From Sphaerisporangium fuscum (GTDB lineage Bacteria; Actinomycetota; Actinomycetes; Streptosporangiales; Streptosporangiaceae): 64,000 nucleotides of DNA. Positions 28,315 through 36,619 of this stretch are shown piece after piece (the stretch's first letter is position 1; the number at the start of each line of letters is the position of its first letter). Under the pieces are notes generated by a model. That model ran no database searches. It saw nothing but the letters and a program-made list of their open reading frames with translations, and was not told where the DNA came from. The position numbers and the translations under genes were made by a program. The DNA is taken from positions 42,227-106,226 of the forward strand of contig NZ_JAHDTF010000040.1 of NCBI RefSeq assembly GCF_018531465.1. Direction: 5' to 3'.

Positions 28315-30705
28315 TCACCGCCCGGCGAGGGACCTCAGCTCGTACAGCTCCGACGGCGAGATGGGCATGCGGTCGATCGCCAGCCCCTCGGCGTCCTCGA
28401 TCGCCGAGGCGATGACGGCCGACACCGGGATCACCCCGGCCTCCCCCGCGCCCTTGACGCCGAGAGGGTTCAGCGGCGACGGCGTCTCCAGGTGAGCGGT
28501 CTCGATGCGCGGCACCTCGGTGGCGTACGGCATCAGGAAGTCCATGAACGACGCGTTGAGCAGCTGGCCATGACCGTCGTACACCATGCGCTCGTACAGC
28601 GCGCCGCCGACGCCCTGCGCCACTCCCCCGTGGATCTGCCCCTCCACGATCATGGGGTTGATGAGCTTGCCGCAGTCGTGCACGACGGCGTACCGCAGGA
28701 TCCGGATCTCGGCGGTGTCGGGATCGGTCTCCACGATGGCGGCGTGCATGCCGGAGGCGAACGTCGAACGCACCGGGGAATAGTAGTCGCGTCCCTCCAG
28801 GCCCGGCTCCTCGCCCTCGTCGACCGGCGGGCGCTCCATCGAGGTCGCCCCGCTGAACTGCGTGGCCCGCTTGGCCTCCTCGTCGAAGGCGTACCGCAGG
28901 GGATTGGACAGCACGGCCACCGTCGCCAGCGGGATGGACGCGCCGGGGTTGCCCGCCACCCGCACCACGCCGTCCTCGATCTCCAGGTCGCGCGGGTCGG
29001 CCTCCAGCGCGTCGGCGGCGATGCGCAGCGCCTTCTCGCGCACCTTCCGGCAGGCCAGGGCGATCGCGTTGCCGCTCATCACCGCCGCCCGCGAGGCGAA
29101 GGTGCCGACGGCGTACCCGAAGCGCCGCGTGTCGCCGGTCACCACCGACACCCTGTCGAGCGGCACGCCCAGCTCGGTCGCGGCGATCTGCGCGAACACC
29201 GTCTCGTGCCCCTGGCCCTGCGAGGTCAGCCCGGTCGAGACGTGCACCCGCCCGTCGGAGGTGACCTGCACGTGGCCGCCCTCGTACGGCCCGACGCCCG
29301 TGCCCTCGACGTAGCAGCCGAGGCCGATCCCGAGGCGCCGTCCCGAAGCCGCGGCCTCGGCCTTCAGCCGCGGGAAATCGTCCCAGCCGATCAGCTCCTT
29401 GAGCATCCGCAGCGACTCGGGGTAGTTCCCGCTGTCGTAGATCAGCGGGCGGCCGTCCTGGAAGAGGAGCCCCTGGTCGTAGGGGAACTCGCCGGGCTGG
29501 ATGAAGTTCGCCGCGCGCACCGCCGTGCGGTCGAGCCCCAGATGGGCGGCGATCTTGTCCATGGTGCGTTCCATGCAGAACACCGCCTGCGGCCGTCCCG
29601 CCCCTCGGTACGGCGTGACCTGCACGGTGTTGGTGTAGATCGAGGAGAACTCCACCCGGTAGGCGCCGATGCGGTACGGGCCGAGCAGCTGGGTGGCCGT
29701 GATGATCGGCACGATGATGCCGTACGGGGTGTAGGCGCCGTGGTCGTGCAGGATCGTCACGTCGAGGCCGAGCACCCGCCCCTCGTCGTCGAAACCGACC
29801 CGCACGTGCTGCACCTGGGCGCGCTCGTGGGCGGAGGAGATGAAGTGCTCGCGGCGGTCCTCGGTCCACTTGACCTCGCGGCCGAGCAGCATCGCCGCCC
29901 ACGGGACGAGCACCTCCTCCGGCCACGGGTGCACGATCTTCACGCCGAACCCGCCGCCGACGTCCGGGGCGATCACCTCCACCGAGGGCAGCGGCAGGCC
30001 CAGCTTGGCCGCGATCGCCATGCGCACGCTGGTGGAGGTCTGCGTGGAGGTGTAGACCCGCAGCGACCGGTCGTCGGCGTCCCAGCGGGCGTACACGCCG
30101 CGCCCCTCCAGCGGCATGGACGCGCTGCGCTCGATGTCGAGCCGGAACGACAGCCGGTGCGGCGCCGCATCGATCGCCTCGCGGGCCCCGGCCCCGCCGC
30201 GGGACGGCACCTCCTGCACCAGGTGGGCGCCGACGTTCCCCGGGACGTCCTCGTGGACGAGCTGGGCGCCGTGCGCGGCCTCCTCGATGCCGACGACCGG
30301 CTTGAGGAACTCGTAGTCGACCTCGATGAGGGCGGCGGCGTCCTCGGCGAGGTAGCGGTCGCGGGCCACCACCATGACCACGGGCTCGCCGACGTGCCGC
30401 ACGATGTCCCTGGCCAGGGGGTAGGCCGTACGGCCGTGGGTGAGCGCCGGGTGCGGGATGAGCAGCGGCAGCGGGTCGCGCACCCGCTCCGGGAGGTCCT
30501 CCCAGGTGTAGATCGCGACCAGGCCGTCGACGTCGAGCGCGGCCGAGACGTCGATGTCGCGGACGCGGGCGTGGGCGTGCGGCGAGCGGACGAACGCGGC
30601 GGCGAGCGCGCCCCGCCCGAGGTCGTCGAGGTAGCGGCCCTGCCCGGTGACCAGCCGCCCGTCCTCCCTGCGCCTAACCGGCTCGCCGAACAGCTTGGTG
30701 GTCAC
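28315..30705 (-). CDS. Xanthine dehydrogenase-type molybdopterin-binding large subunit
   Basis: This 796-residue catalytic subunit is of the xanthine oxidase/CO dehydrogenase family. Visible marks are the N-terminal hammerhead domain (GRGRYLDDL-like GQGRYLDDLGRGALAAAFVRSPHAHA), GGGFGVK, TPYRGAGRPQAVFCMER, SQGQGHET and the catalytic glutamate in GVKGAGEAG. The active-site loop reads YRGAGR rather than the VAYRCSFR of true form I CO dehydrogenase, so I do not call it coxL. It starts with a GTG overlapping the small-subunit stop (GTGA). With the NCS2 permease in the same operon, the likely substrate is a purine or another N-heterocycle. Confidence 0.9.
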   Translation of the reverse strand: MTTKLFGEPVRRREDGRLVTGQGRYLDDLGRGALAAAFVRSPHAHARVRDIDVSAALDVDGLVAIYTWEDLPERVRDPLPLLIPHPALTHGRTAYPLARDIVRHVGEPVVMVVARDRYLAEDAAALIEVDYEFLKPVVGIEEAAHGAQLVHEDVPGNVGAHLVQEVPSRGGAGAREAIDAAPHRLSFRLDIERSASMPLEGRGVYARWDADDRSLRVYTSTQTSTSVRMAIAAKLGLPLPSVEVIAPDVGGGFGVKIVHPWPEEVLVPWAAMLLGREVKWTEDRREHFISSAHERAQVQHVRVGFDDEGRVLGLDVTILHDHGAYTPYGIIVPIITATQLLGPYRIGAYRVEFSSIYTNTVQVTPYRGAGRPQAVFCMERTMDKIAAHLGLDRTAVRAANFIQPGEFPYDQGLLFQDGRPLIYDSGNYPESLRMLKELIGWDDFPRLKAEAAASGRRLGIGLGCYVEGTGVGPYEGGHVQVTSDGRVHVSTGLTSQGQGHETVFAQIAATELGVPLDRVSVVTGDTRRFGYAVGTFASRAAVMSGNAIALACRKVREKALRIAADALEADPRDLEIEDGVVRVAGNPGASIPLATVAVLSNPLRYAFDEEAKRATQFSGATSMERPPVDEGEEPGLEGRDYYSPVRSTFASGMHAAIVETDPDTAEIRILRYAVVHDCGKLINPMIVEGQIHGGVAQGVGGALYERMVYDGHGQLLNASFMDFLMPYATEVPRIETAHLETPSPLNPLGVKGAGEAGVIPVSAVIASAIEDAEGLAIDRMPISPSELYELRSLAGR

Positions 30706-31223
30706 GCCTGCTCCTCCATCAGCTCGGCCGCCCGGTGGACGGCCTTGACGATGTTCTGGTAGCCGGTGCAACGGCACAGGTTGCCGGAGATGCCCTCGAC
30801 GACCTCGTCCTCGGTGGGGGCCGGGTTGTCGCGGAGCAGGGCGGTGACCGTGCACAGGAAGCCGGGGGTGCAGAAGCCGCACTGCAGGGCGTGGCATTCG
30901 GAGAACGCCCGCTGCACCGGCGACGGCGACCCGCCGGGGCCGGCCAGCCCTTCGACGGTGGTGATCTCGTGGCCGTCCACCGAGACGGCGAAGGTGAGGC
31001 ACGAGCGGATCGGCTCGCCGTCCAGCAGCACGGTGCAGCAGCCGCACACGCCGTGCTCGCAGCCGACGTGGGTGCCGGTCAGCCCGAGGTCGTGGCGCAG
31101 GCAGTCGGACAGCAGCCGGCGCCCGGGCACGTCCACCTCGCGCACGACGCCGTTCACGGTCAGGCAGATCGCGTGCAGCGCCTCACCGCCCGGCCCCGGG
31201 ACTCCCCGCGCGGTCTCACTCAT
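30702..31223 (-). CDS. [2Fe-2S] small subunit of the molybdenum hydroxylase
   Basis: This 173-residue electron-transfer subunit has two [2Fe-2S] clusters. The plant-type N-terminal cluster is C-E-H-G-V-C-G-C-C with a later Cys in PIRSC; the C-terminal all-helical cluster is QCGFCTPG ... NLCRCTGY. Length and order are those of XdhC/CoxS/QorS subunits. The ATG overlaps the medium-subunit stop by 8 bases (ATGAGTGA). Electrons would pass from the molybdenum site through these clusters to the FAD subunit. Confidence 0.95.
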   Translation of the reverse strand: MSETARGVPGPGGEALHAICLTVNGVVREVDVPGRRLLSDCLRHDLGLTGTHVGCEHGVCGCCTVLLDGEPIRSCLTFAVSVDGHEITTVEGLAGPGGSPSPVQRAFSECHALQCGFCTPGFLCTVTALLRDNPAPTEDEVVEGISGNLCRCTGYQNIVKAVHRAAELMEEQA

Positions 31224-32097
31224 CGGTCCCCTCCTTCGCGGCCTCGGCGGCGGCGCGCAGCGCGCGTTCGGCCAGCACCCCGGTGAGGTGCCGCCGGTAG
31301 GCGGCCGAGGCGTGGATGTCGCCCTCGGGGTCGACCCGGTCCTGTACGGCCGCCGCCACCGCCGCCCAGTCGACGGACGCGGCGGGCCTGCGGTCGCACA
31401 CCCGCGACACGTCGAGGAGCAGCGGGACCGGGCCCACGCTCACGCACGCCACGCGCGCCGAGACGATGCGCAGGTCGTCGTCAACGGTGACCAGGGCGGC
31501 GGCGCCCGCCAGCGCGTAGTCGCCGTGCCGGCGCGCGACCTCGCGGAACGCCGTGCCGGTGCGCGGCGCGAGCGCCGGGAAGAACGCCGAGACGGCGAGC
31601 TCGCCCGGCTGGACGGCCGACTCCAGCGGGCCGGTGAAGAACTCCGCCGCCGGGACGTCGCGCTCGCGGCCCCCGTCGCGGGCCAGGCGCACCGAGCCGC
31701 CGAGCACGGTCAGCACCGCGGGCAGCTCGGCGGAGGGGTCGGCGTGGACGAGGCTGCCGACGACCGTTCCGCGGTTGCGGATCACGGGGTGGGCCACGAG
31801 CTTCAGCGCCTCGGGCAGCAGCGGCTGGGCGCGGGCGACCACGGGGTCGCGTTCGACGGCCGCGTGCCGGGCCAGCGCGCCGACCCGCACGCCGCCGTCC
31901 TCCACGCCGATGGTGGCGAGCCCGGCGACCCGGTTGATGTCGACCAGGTGGGACGGCGCGGCCAGCCGCATGTTGAGCAGCGGGATCAGGCTCTGGCCGC
32001 CCGCCAGCACCTTGCCGTGCGGCCCCGCCTCGGCGAGGACCCGCAGGGTCTCGCCGAGGTCGCGGGGCGCGTGGTAGTCGAACGCCGGAGGCTTCAC
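31216..32097 (-). CDS. FAD-binding medium subunit of the molybdenum hydroxylase
   Basis: This 293-residue flavoprotein is of the CoxM/XdhB type. FAD-binding motifs are AGGQSLIPLLNMRLAAP and IRNRGTVVGSLVHADPSAELPA (the TIGG-like second motif reads TVVG). The C-terminal CO dehydrogenase flavoprotein domain follows (RTGTAFREVARRHGDYALAGAAA). It starts at a GTG whose last bases form the permease stop (GTGA). Gene order is permease, medium, small, large, all overlapping, so subunits are likely made in fixed ratio. Confidence 0.92.
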   Translation of the reverse strand: MKPPAFDYHAPRDLGETLRVLAEAGPHGKVLAGGQSLIPLLNMRLAAPSHLVDINRVAGLATIGVEDGGVRVGALARHAAVERDPVVARAQPLLPEALKLVAHPVIRNRGTVVGSLVHADPSAELPAVLTVLGGSVRLARDGGRERDVPAAEFFTGPLESAVQPGELAVSAFFPALAPRTGTAFREVARRHGDYALAGAAALVTVDDDLRIVSARVACVSVGPVPLLLDVSRVCDRRPAASVDWAAVAAAVQDRVDPEGDIHASAAYRRHLTGVLAERALRAAAEAAKEGTDE

Positions 32098-33473
32098 CTG
32101 GTGCTGTCGCTTCCCTCCGCCAGAGCAGGAGCGGGACCGCCGTCCCCGGTGGTGGCCTGTGTCCGGGCGGAGATCGCGCGGAGCAGGTGGTAGCCGCCGA
32201 GGACGACGACGGTGCCGAGCGCGATGCCGGCCAGCGAGAAGTTCTTGGTGATCTGCTGGGACACCGGCCCGATCGCCAGGATGATGCCCGCTCCGATCGG
32301 CACCATGTTCACCGGGTCGGAGAAGTCGACGCGGTTCTCGATCCAGATCTTGGCGCCGAGCAGGCCGATCATGCCGTACAGGATGACGGTGATGCCGCCG
32401 AGCACGCCGCCCGGCGTGGCCGCGACCAGCGCGCCGAACTTCGGGCACAGGCCGAGCAGGATCGCCACGACGGCGGCGATGTAGTACGCGGCGGTGGAGT
32501 AGACGCGGGTGGCGGCCATGACGCCGATGTTCTCGGCGTAGGTGGTGGTGGGCGAGCCGCCGACGGCGGTCGCGACGACCGTGCCGACGCCGTCGCCGAT
32601 GATCGCCCGGCCCATGTACGGGTCGACGTCGGTGCCGGTCATCTCGCCGACCGCCTTGACGTGCCCGATGTTCTCGGCGATGAGCGCGATCACGGCGGGC
32701 AGGACGAGCACGACGGCCGAAACCGCGAAGTGCGGCGCGTGCATCGTGGGGAAGCCGATCCAGGGGGCGTCCGCGACGCTCGCGAAGCTGATCCGGGGGT
32801 GGGTGTCGATCTTGCCGGTGGCGGCGTTGAGAGCGGTGATGTCGCCGAAGACCTTGTCGGCGACCCAGGAGAGCACATAGCCGGCGACCAGGCCGATCAG
32901 GATGCCGATGCGGCCGGTGAAGCCCCTGAACAGCACGATCACCACGAAGGCGATCACCATGGTGATCAGGGCCATCCACTGGTCCTGCGGCCAGTAGACG
33001 TCGGCCGCGACGTAGGCCAGGCCGAACCCGATGAGCATGACCACCGCGCCGGTCACCACCGGCGGGAAGATCCGGTTGATGGCGGAGACGCCGAGGTAGT
33101 GGATCAGGACGCCGCACAGGGCGAGCACGACGCCGGCCACCAGGATCGCGCCCGTGACGGTGCCGTTGTCGCCGCCGCCCGCGCGGATGGCGGCGACCGC
33201 CCCGACGAACGACGCCGAGGTGCCGAGGTAACTCGGGATCCTCCCCTGGACGATCAGCAGGAACAGGATCGTGGCGACACCCGACATCATGATCGCCAGG
33301 TTGGCGTTCAGCCCCATCAGCAGCGGGAACACGAACGTCGCGCCGAACATGGCGATGACGTGCTGCGCGCCGAACCCGATCATGCGGGGCCAGCTCAGCC
33401 GTTCGCCGGGTCTGACCACCTCTCCGGGGGCGAGCCCCCGCCCGTCACCGTGCAACTTCCATCCGAAGGCCAT
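32094..33473 (-). CDS. NCS2 family uracil/xanthine permease
   Basis: This 459-residue nucleobase:cation symporter has about 14 membrane segments. The QH motif is in FGAQHVIAMFGATFVFP, and the NCS2 signature is ENIGVMAATR (pattern [QEP]NxGxxxxT[RKG]), preceded by GGSPTTTYA. Glu at the first signature position is more usual in uracil-type carriers, Gln in xanthine/urate-type ones, so uracil or a related base should be considered as well as purines. The ATG at 33473 follows GAAGGGGC. It is the first gene of the four-gene operon and would supply the substrate of the hydroxylase. Confidence 0.93.
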   Translation of the reverse strand: MAFGWKLHGDGRGLAPGEVVRPGERLSWPRMIGFGAQHVIAMFGATFVFPLLMGLNANLAIMMSGVATILFLLIVQGRIPSYLGTSASFVGAVAAIRAGGGDNGTVTGAILVAGVVLALCGVLIHYLGVSAINRIFPPVVTGAVVMLIGFGLAYVAADVYWPQDQWMALITMVIAFVVIVLFRGFTGRIGILIGLVAGYVLSWVADKVFGDITALNAATGKIDTHPRISFASVADAPWIGFPTMHAPHFAVSAVVLVLPAVIALIAENIGHVKAVGEMTGTDVDPYMGRAIIGDGVGTVVATAVGGSPTTTYAENIGVMAATRVYSTAAYYIAAVVAILLGLCPKFGALVAATPGGVLGGITVILYGMIGLLGAKIWIENRVDFSDPVNMVPIGAGIILAIGPVSQQITKNFSLAGIALGTVVVLGGYHLLRAISARTQATTGDGGPAPALAEGSDSTR

Positions 33474-33742
33474 GAGAGCCCCTTCACTGACCGGGCCGGG
33501 CGGTCGGTGGCCACCCCGCAGGCGGACCTCCGCGGCGCGTCTTGCCGTCTTTCCGTCTCGACGTTCACCCTCCGGGAGGAGCCCGCCGCTCACTGTGAGC
33601 GCCGTGAAGGCCATCTCCCGTTGCGGGCACATTAGACCTGTGAACGTCGGTCCACATGGTAAGGACTTGCCAAACGTGCCCGGTTCACCGGCAGTGTTCT
33701 TGCGCACCGTCCCCGGCCGCGGACGGTGAGCGGCCCGGTGTC

Positions 33743-34270
33743 CTACAGCGTGAAGGCGAAGCAGCCGGAGGAACGGCCGATGGTCACGGTGATGCGGACG
33801 TGCCCGTCGGGCGGGAGCAGGATCGAGCCGGGGTAGATGGTGTCGCGGGAGGGCGTGCCGTCGTCGTTGAGAGGGGTGGAGACGGCGGCGCGGTCGCGGA
33901 CGTAGTAGGCGGTGGTCCCCGACTCGGTGTGCTCCACCTTGATCAGCGCGTCGGCCGCCTCCTGGTGGGTGACGGGGGCGACCCACAGCTTGGCGACGCC
34001 ACCGTGCTGTCCTCGGAGCACGGTCCCGAAGGGCCCGGCGCGCACGGCGCCCGCCGTGGCTCCCCGCTCCCCCGCCTGGTCGGCGTCGACGCACGGGACA
34101 CCGCCGCCGGGGGTCGCCGGCGGCGAGACGGGCGTCGTCCACCCCACCACGCTCGGCCGGGAAGCGGCAGCGGCGGCCGGTTTCGGAGTCGACTGCCCCG
34201 CTGAACAGGCACTTTGACTAGCGGTAAGGACGAACACCGCCGGCAGCAGAAGAACTCGTAATCTCACCAT
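33743..34270 (-). CDS. Exported protein of unknown function, possible lipoprotein
   Basis: I do not recognise this 175-residue protein. It has a hydrophobic N-terminal signal (VRLRVLLLPAVFVLTASQSAC). C22 could be lipidated, but the residue three before it is Gln rather than Leu, so the lipobox is weak. A Pro/Ser-rich linker follows, then a beta-rich domain with four features: PCVDADQAGERG, VAPVTHQEAADALIKVEH, TIYPGSILLPPDGHVRITVT and a final C in SSGCF. The ATG has a CATACT -10-like box 7 nt upstream on its strand. It is divergent from the MauE-like gene with only 35 bp between start codons, and may be functionally linked to it. Confidence 0.7.
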   Translation of the reverse strand: MVRLRVLLLPAVFVLTASQSACSAGQSTPKPAAAAASRPSVVGWTTPVSPPATPGGGVPCVDADQAGERGATAGAVRAGPFGTVLRGQHGGVAKLWVAPVTHQEAADALIKVEHTESGTTAYYVRDRAAVSTPLNDDGTPSRDTIYPGSILLPPDGHVRITVTIGRSSGCFAFTL

Positions 34271-34305
34271 TGATCAAAGTATGACCCCCACCTATGATCA
34301 CGTCC
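34270..34305. promoter_or_regulatory. Overlapping divergent leaderless promoters
   Basis: On the plus strand TTGATC (34270-34275), a 17-bp spacer and TATGAT (34293-34298) lie 7 nt before the ATG at 34306. On the minus strand CATACT (34278-34283) lies 7 nt before the ATG at 34268-34270. The two promoters face away from each other and interlock within 36 bp, so RNA polymerase could occupy only one at a time. Confidence 0.55.
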
Positions 34306-34821
34306 ATGGAACCAGCCGATTTAGTCGGTGCAGGATGCGGCCTTTTGGCCGCCCTTTTCGTCGCCAGTGGTGTCCCCAAGATCAGAAAGCCGTTCGGGCT
34401 CGCGCTCGCGCTCGTCCGCTTCGGCATCACCCGCCGGGTGCGGCCCGGCCTGGGACGGCTCCTCGGGGCCGTCGAGGTCGCCGTCGGCATCGCCGTCGCG
34501 CTCAGCCCGAACCTGCTCCCACCTGCGGGAGCGGCCGTACTCCTCCTGATCGCCTTCACCGCGGTGGTCGCCCGGTCGGTCGCGGCGGGGCAGAGCGTGG
34601 AGTGCGCCTGCTTCGGCACCGGCGAGACCACCTCGTGGGCCACGGTGGTCCGGAACGTCGTCCTGATCGGCGTCGCGCTGTACGTGGCTTTGACGCCGGC
34701 CGCCCCTACTATCGACCAGCGAATTTCCGGCCTGCTCATCGGCACATTGATTACCTGCGGATATTTGCTGATATCCACGATGGCCACGCTCAAGCCGTTC
34801 AGCGTCCGGCTTGACAAGTGA
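34306..34821 (+). CDS. MauE/DoxX-like redox-associated membrane protein
   Basis: This 171-residue membrane protein has four to five helices: VGAGCGLLAALFVASGVPKI near the N-terminus, then LGAVEVAVGIAVALS, GAAVLLLIAFTAVVARSVAAG and two C-terminal helices. The conserved cysteine pair C-A-C-F-G lies after helix 3, as in MauE. In methylotrophs MauE is needed with MauD for disulfide formation in the methylamine dehydrogenase light chain. The ATG at 34306 is preferred to 34294 because a TATGAT box lies 7 nt upstream. It is the first gene of the seven-gene operon that ends in a cysteine-rich exported peptide, which fits a thiol-oxidation role. Confidence 0.85.
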   Translation: MEPADLVGAGCGLLAALFVASGVPKIRKPFGLALALVRFGITRRVRPGLGRLLGAVEVAVGIAVALSPNLLPPAGAAVLLLIAFTAVVARSVAAGQSVECACFGTGETTSWATVVRNVVLIGVALYVALTPAAPTIDQRISGLLIGTLITCGYLLISTMATLKPFSVRLDK

Positions 34822-34831
34822 GTGAGGCGGC

Positions 34832-35356
34832 ATGGGTTACACCGGTTTGATGGTCGTTTGCGCGGTCTGGTTGATTCTCGTCGGCCTCGGCCTGCTGGTC
34901 GTACGGCGCGAGCTGGCGATCCTCCAGGACCGGGTCGCCAACAGCGGCGCCGCGCCCGCCGACGGGCTCGCCGTCGGCGCGGTCGCCCCGCGGTTCCCCG
35001 GCATGCGCGAGGACGACGTCGTCCTGTTCTTCTTCGGCGACTGCGAGCCCTGCCACGAGGTGGCGGAGGAGGTCGCGCGGTCGGCCGACCCGAGCCGGTT
35101 CGCCTGCGTCGTCAGCGACGGCACCCTGGAAGGCTCGTCCACCGGATTCGGGGAGCTGCTGCCCGCACAGGCCCGAGTCCTCACCGGTGACGAGGCCACT
35201 TCCGTGCGAGAACGGTACAAGGTGCGCTCCGGCCCGTTCGGTGTCGCGGTGTCCGGCGGCCTGGTGGTGGCCAAGGGCGTCCTGCGCTACGCCGACGACC
35301 TGGAGCACCTGCGGCGGGCCGCCTACGGCGAGGCCCGCGCCTCCGTCGGCGCCTGA
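34832..35356 (+). CDS. Membrane-anchored thioredoxin-like protein with CEPC motif (MauD-like)
   Basis: This 174-residue protein has an N-terminal membrane anchor (about 3-25, LMVVCAVWLILVGLGLLVV) and a thioredoxin/TlpA-like domain (45-165) with the active site FFFGDCEPCHEV (C-E-P-C). The cis-proline region reads GPFGVAV. Length and layout match MauD-type disulfide proteins. It starts 10 nt after the MauE-like gene, with GTGAGGCGGC upstream. It would act outside the membrane on the cysteine-rich product of the operon, as oxidase or isomerase; this is inference from the MauD analogy. Confidence 0.85.
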   Translation: MGYTGLMVVCAVWLILVGLGLLVVRRELAILQDRVANSGAAPADGLAVGAVAPRFPGMREDDVVLFFFGDCEPCHEVAEEVARSADPSRFACVVSDGTLEGSSTGFGELLPAQARVLTGDEATSVRERYKVRSGPFGVAVSGGLVVAKGVLRYADDLEHLRRAAYGEARASVGA

Positions 35357-35367
35357 GGGGCGCGACG

Positions 35368-35514
35368 ATGACGAGAACATGGCTGAGGCCCGCCCTGGCG
35401 GTACCGCTAGCCGGGCTCGGGGCCCTCGCCGGCCTGCTGGCCGGGGTGGCGCCCTGGGCGCTGCTGGTCATGGCGGCGCTGATCGTGGGAATCGCGCAGC
35501 AGACCCTCCCTTGA
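35368..35514 (+). CDS. 48-residue membrane peptide
   Basis: This short gene encodes MTRTWLRPALAVPLAG followed by one long hydrophobic stretch (about residues 8-42, with a central proline-tryptophan) and ends GIAQQTLP. The N-terminus has two Arg, suggesting an N-in orientation, or two short helices as a hairpin. GAGGGG precedes the ATG, 11 nt after the CEPC redoxin stop, and the next gene starts 9 nt after its own stop. The regular spacing and codon use (GC in almost every third position) support it as a real gene of the operon. No known family is recognised. Confidence 0.65.
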   Translation: MTRTWLRPALAVPLAGLGALAGLLAGVAPWALLVMAALIVGIAQQTLP

Positions 35515-35523
35515 GGCCCGAAC

Positions 35524-36075
35524 GTGATCATCATGATCACGCGCGCCCGCGTGTCCGGGTGCTTCGGTTCCTCGGCGGTGGCCGCCGCCGTCCTCCTGTT
35601 CTCCGCCGCCGGCGCGGCGGCCCTCACCGGGGCCGTCCTCGGTCTGCTCGGCTCGGCCCTGGAGCCCGGCATGCGGGCGCTGCTCGCGCTGGCCGCGGTG
35701 TCGGCCGTCGCGGTCGGAGCCGCCGTCCGCCCGGTCCCCTGGCAGCTGGACCGCGAGACGGACACCCGCTGGCTCGGGTACAACGACTGGCGCACCGCCG
35801 CGTACAACGGGTTCGCGCTCGGGCTGGGATTCACCACGCGGATCGGCTTCTGGCTGTTCTACCTGGTGCCGCTGACCGCCTTCGCCGTGGCCGACCCGCT
35901 GCTCGGGGCGCTGGGCTACGTGGTCTTCGCCGTGAGCCGTGTCGGGCTGTCCGCCCTGCTCACCTCCATGGACGTCTACGTCACCGGCGGGATCACCCGA
36001 GCCCGCATGTTCGCCGACCCGCTGGCCGTCGCCGCGCTCGGCGCCCTGTACCCCGTCCTGATGCCGCTGTTGTAA
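35524..36075 (+). CDS. Polytopic membrane protein of unknown function
   Basis: This 183-residue protein has about four to five helices. Between helices 2 and 3 lies a conserved-looking cytoplasmic or external loop WQLDRETDTRWLGYNDWR, which is followed by NGFALGLGFTTRIGFWLFYL. Only one Cys (C13) is present, so it is not a DsbD/CcdA-type thiol conduit, despite its place among redox genes. I use the GTG at 35524 because GAGG lies 7 nt upstream; an ATG three codons on has poorer spacing. It could be a structural or export partner of the cysteine-rich peptide. The function is unknown. Confidence 0.72.
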   Translation: MIIMITRARVSGCFGSSAVAAAVLLFSAAGAAALTGAVLGLLGSALEPGMRALLALAAVSAVAVGAAVRPVPWQLDRETDTRWLGYNDWRTAAYNGFALGLGFTTRIGFWLFYLVPLTAFAVADPLLGALGYVVFAVSRVGLSALLTSMDVYVTGGITRARMFADPLAVAALGALYPVLMPLL

Positions 36076-36100
36076 CCACCCCCCAAAAGAGAGGAAAGCC

Positions 36101-36619
36101 ATGAAGGAGGAAACGACCAGACGCGGGCTGTTCGCCGGAATGCTCGGCGACAGAGCCGGAACCTCGCCGTTACCGCCGTCCGACGCCCCGATCGCGGTCC
36201 TGGTCGACGGGTCCGGCCGGGACGTGACGGTCCGCCGGTACGGTCAGTCGGCGGGTTTCGCCTCGGCCGCGCCGGTCGCCGCCCAGGCCGAGGAACTGCC
36301 CTACGGCTGGACGCTCCGCCCCGGTGACCTCGTCGTCATCGACGAGTCCACCGCGGGTCAGCCCGTCGCCGTCGCGCTGCACCGCAACGTCCACGGGACC
36401 GTGGCCGAGGTCACCGCCGACCGCATCACGGTCAACGGCCAGGTCTGCCGGCTCGACCCGCGGACGATCCACTACGAGGGCATGTCGCCGGAGCCGTCGG
36501 CCAAGCCCCTCGCCCAGCCTCTGAAGGCCGGCGACACCGTCGTCCTGGAGTGCTTCGACAACCGCGTGGACGGCACCCTGACCGTCCACTTCATGCGGCG
36601 GACCAGGCGGGCGGCCTGA
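36101..36619 (+). CDS. Unknown beta-rich protein in the Mau-like operon
   Basis: I do not recognise this 172-residue protein. The N-terminus TTRRGLFAGMLGDRAG has a twin-arginine pair, but no long hydrophobic core follows, so export by Tat is doubtful. The body has two SH3-like strand clusters: LRPGDLVVIDESTAGQPVAV with VHGTVAEVTADRITVNGQVC, and LKAGDTVVLECFDNRVDGTLTVHFMRR. Two cysteines are present. GAGGAAAGCC lies before the ATG. It shares one base with the next gene (TGATG), so translation is coupled to the CSTC redoxin. A chaperone or carrier role for the peptide is conceivable but unproved. Confidence 0.7.
   Translation: MKEETTRRGLFAGMLGDRAGTSPLPPSDAPIAVLVDGSGRDVTVRRYGQSAGFASAAPVAAQAEELPYGWTLRPGDLVVIDESTAGQPVAVALHRNVHGTVAEVTADRITVNGQVCRLDPRTIHYEGMSPEPSAKPLAQPLKAGDTVVLECFDNRVDGTLTVHFMRRTRRAA

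Noticed and set aside
28315..30705. Aerobic CO dehydrogenase large subunit (coxL)
   Set aside because: The active-site loop reads YRGAGR instead of the form I VAYRCSFR motif, and the operon has a nucleobase permease.
28492..30762. A 756-codon frame antisense to the molybdenum hydroxylase large subunit
   Set aside because: Its composition is the His/Val/Arg-rich type of shadow frames and it has no ribosome site. The minus-strand gene is certain.
33474..33742. A purine riboswitch upstream of the NCS2 permease
   Set aside because: I see no conserved three-way junction pattern, and the region is short and GC-rich without a clear structure.
35524..36075. DsbD/CcdA-like thiol conduit
   Set aside because: It has only one cysteine, outside the membrane helices, so it cannot relay electrons by a Cys pair.
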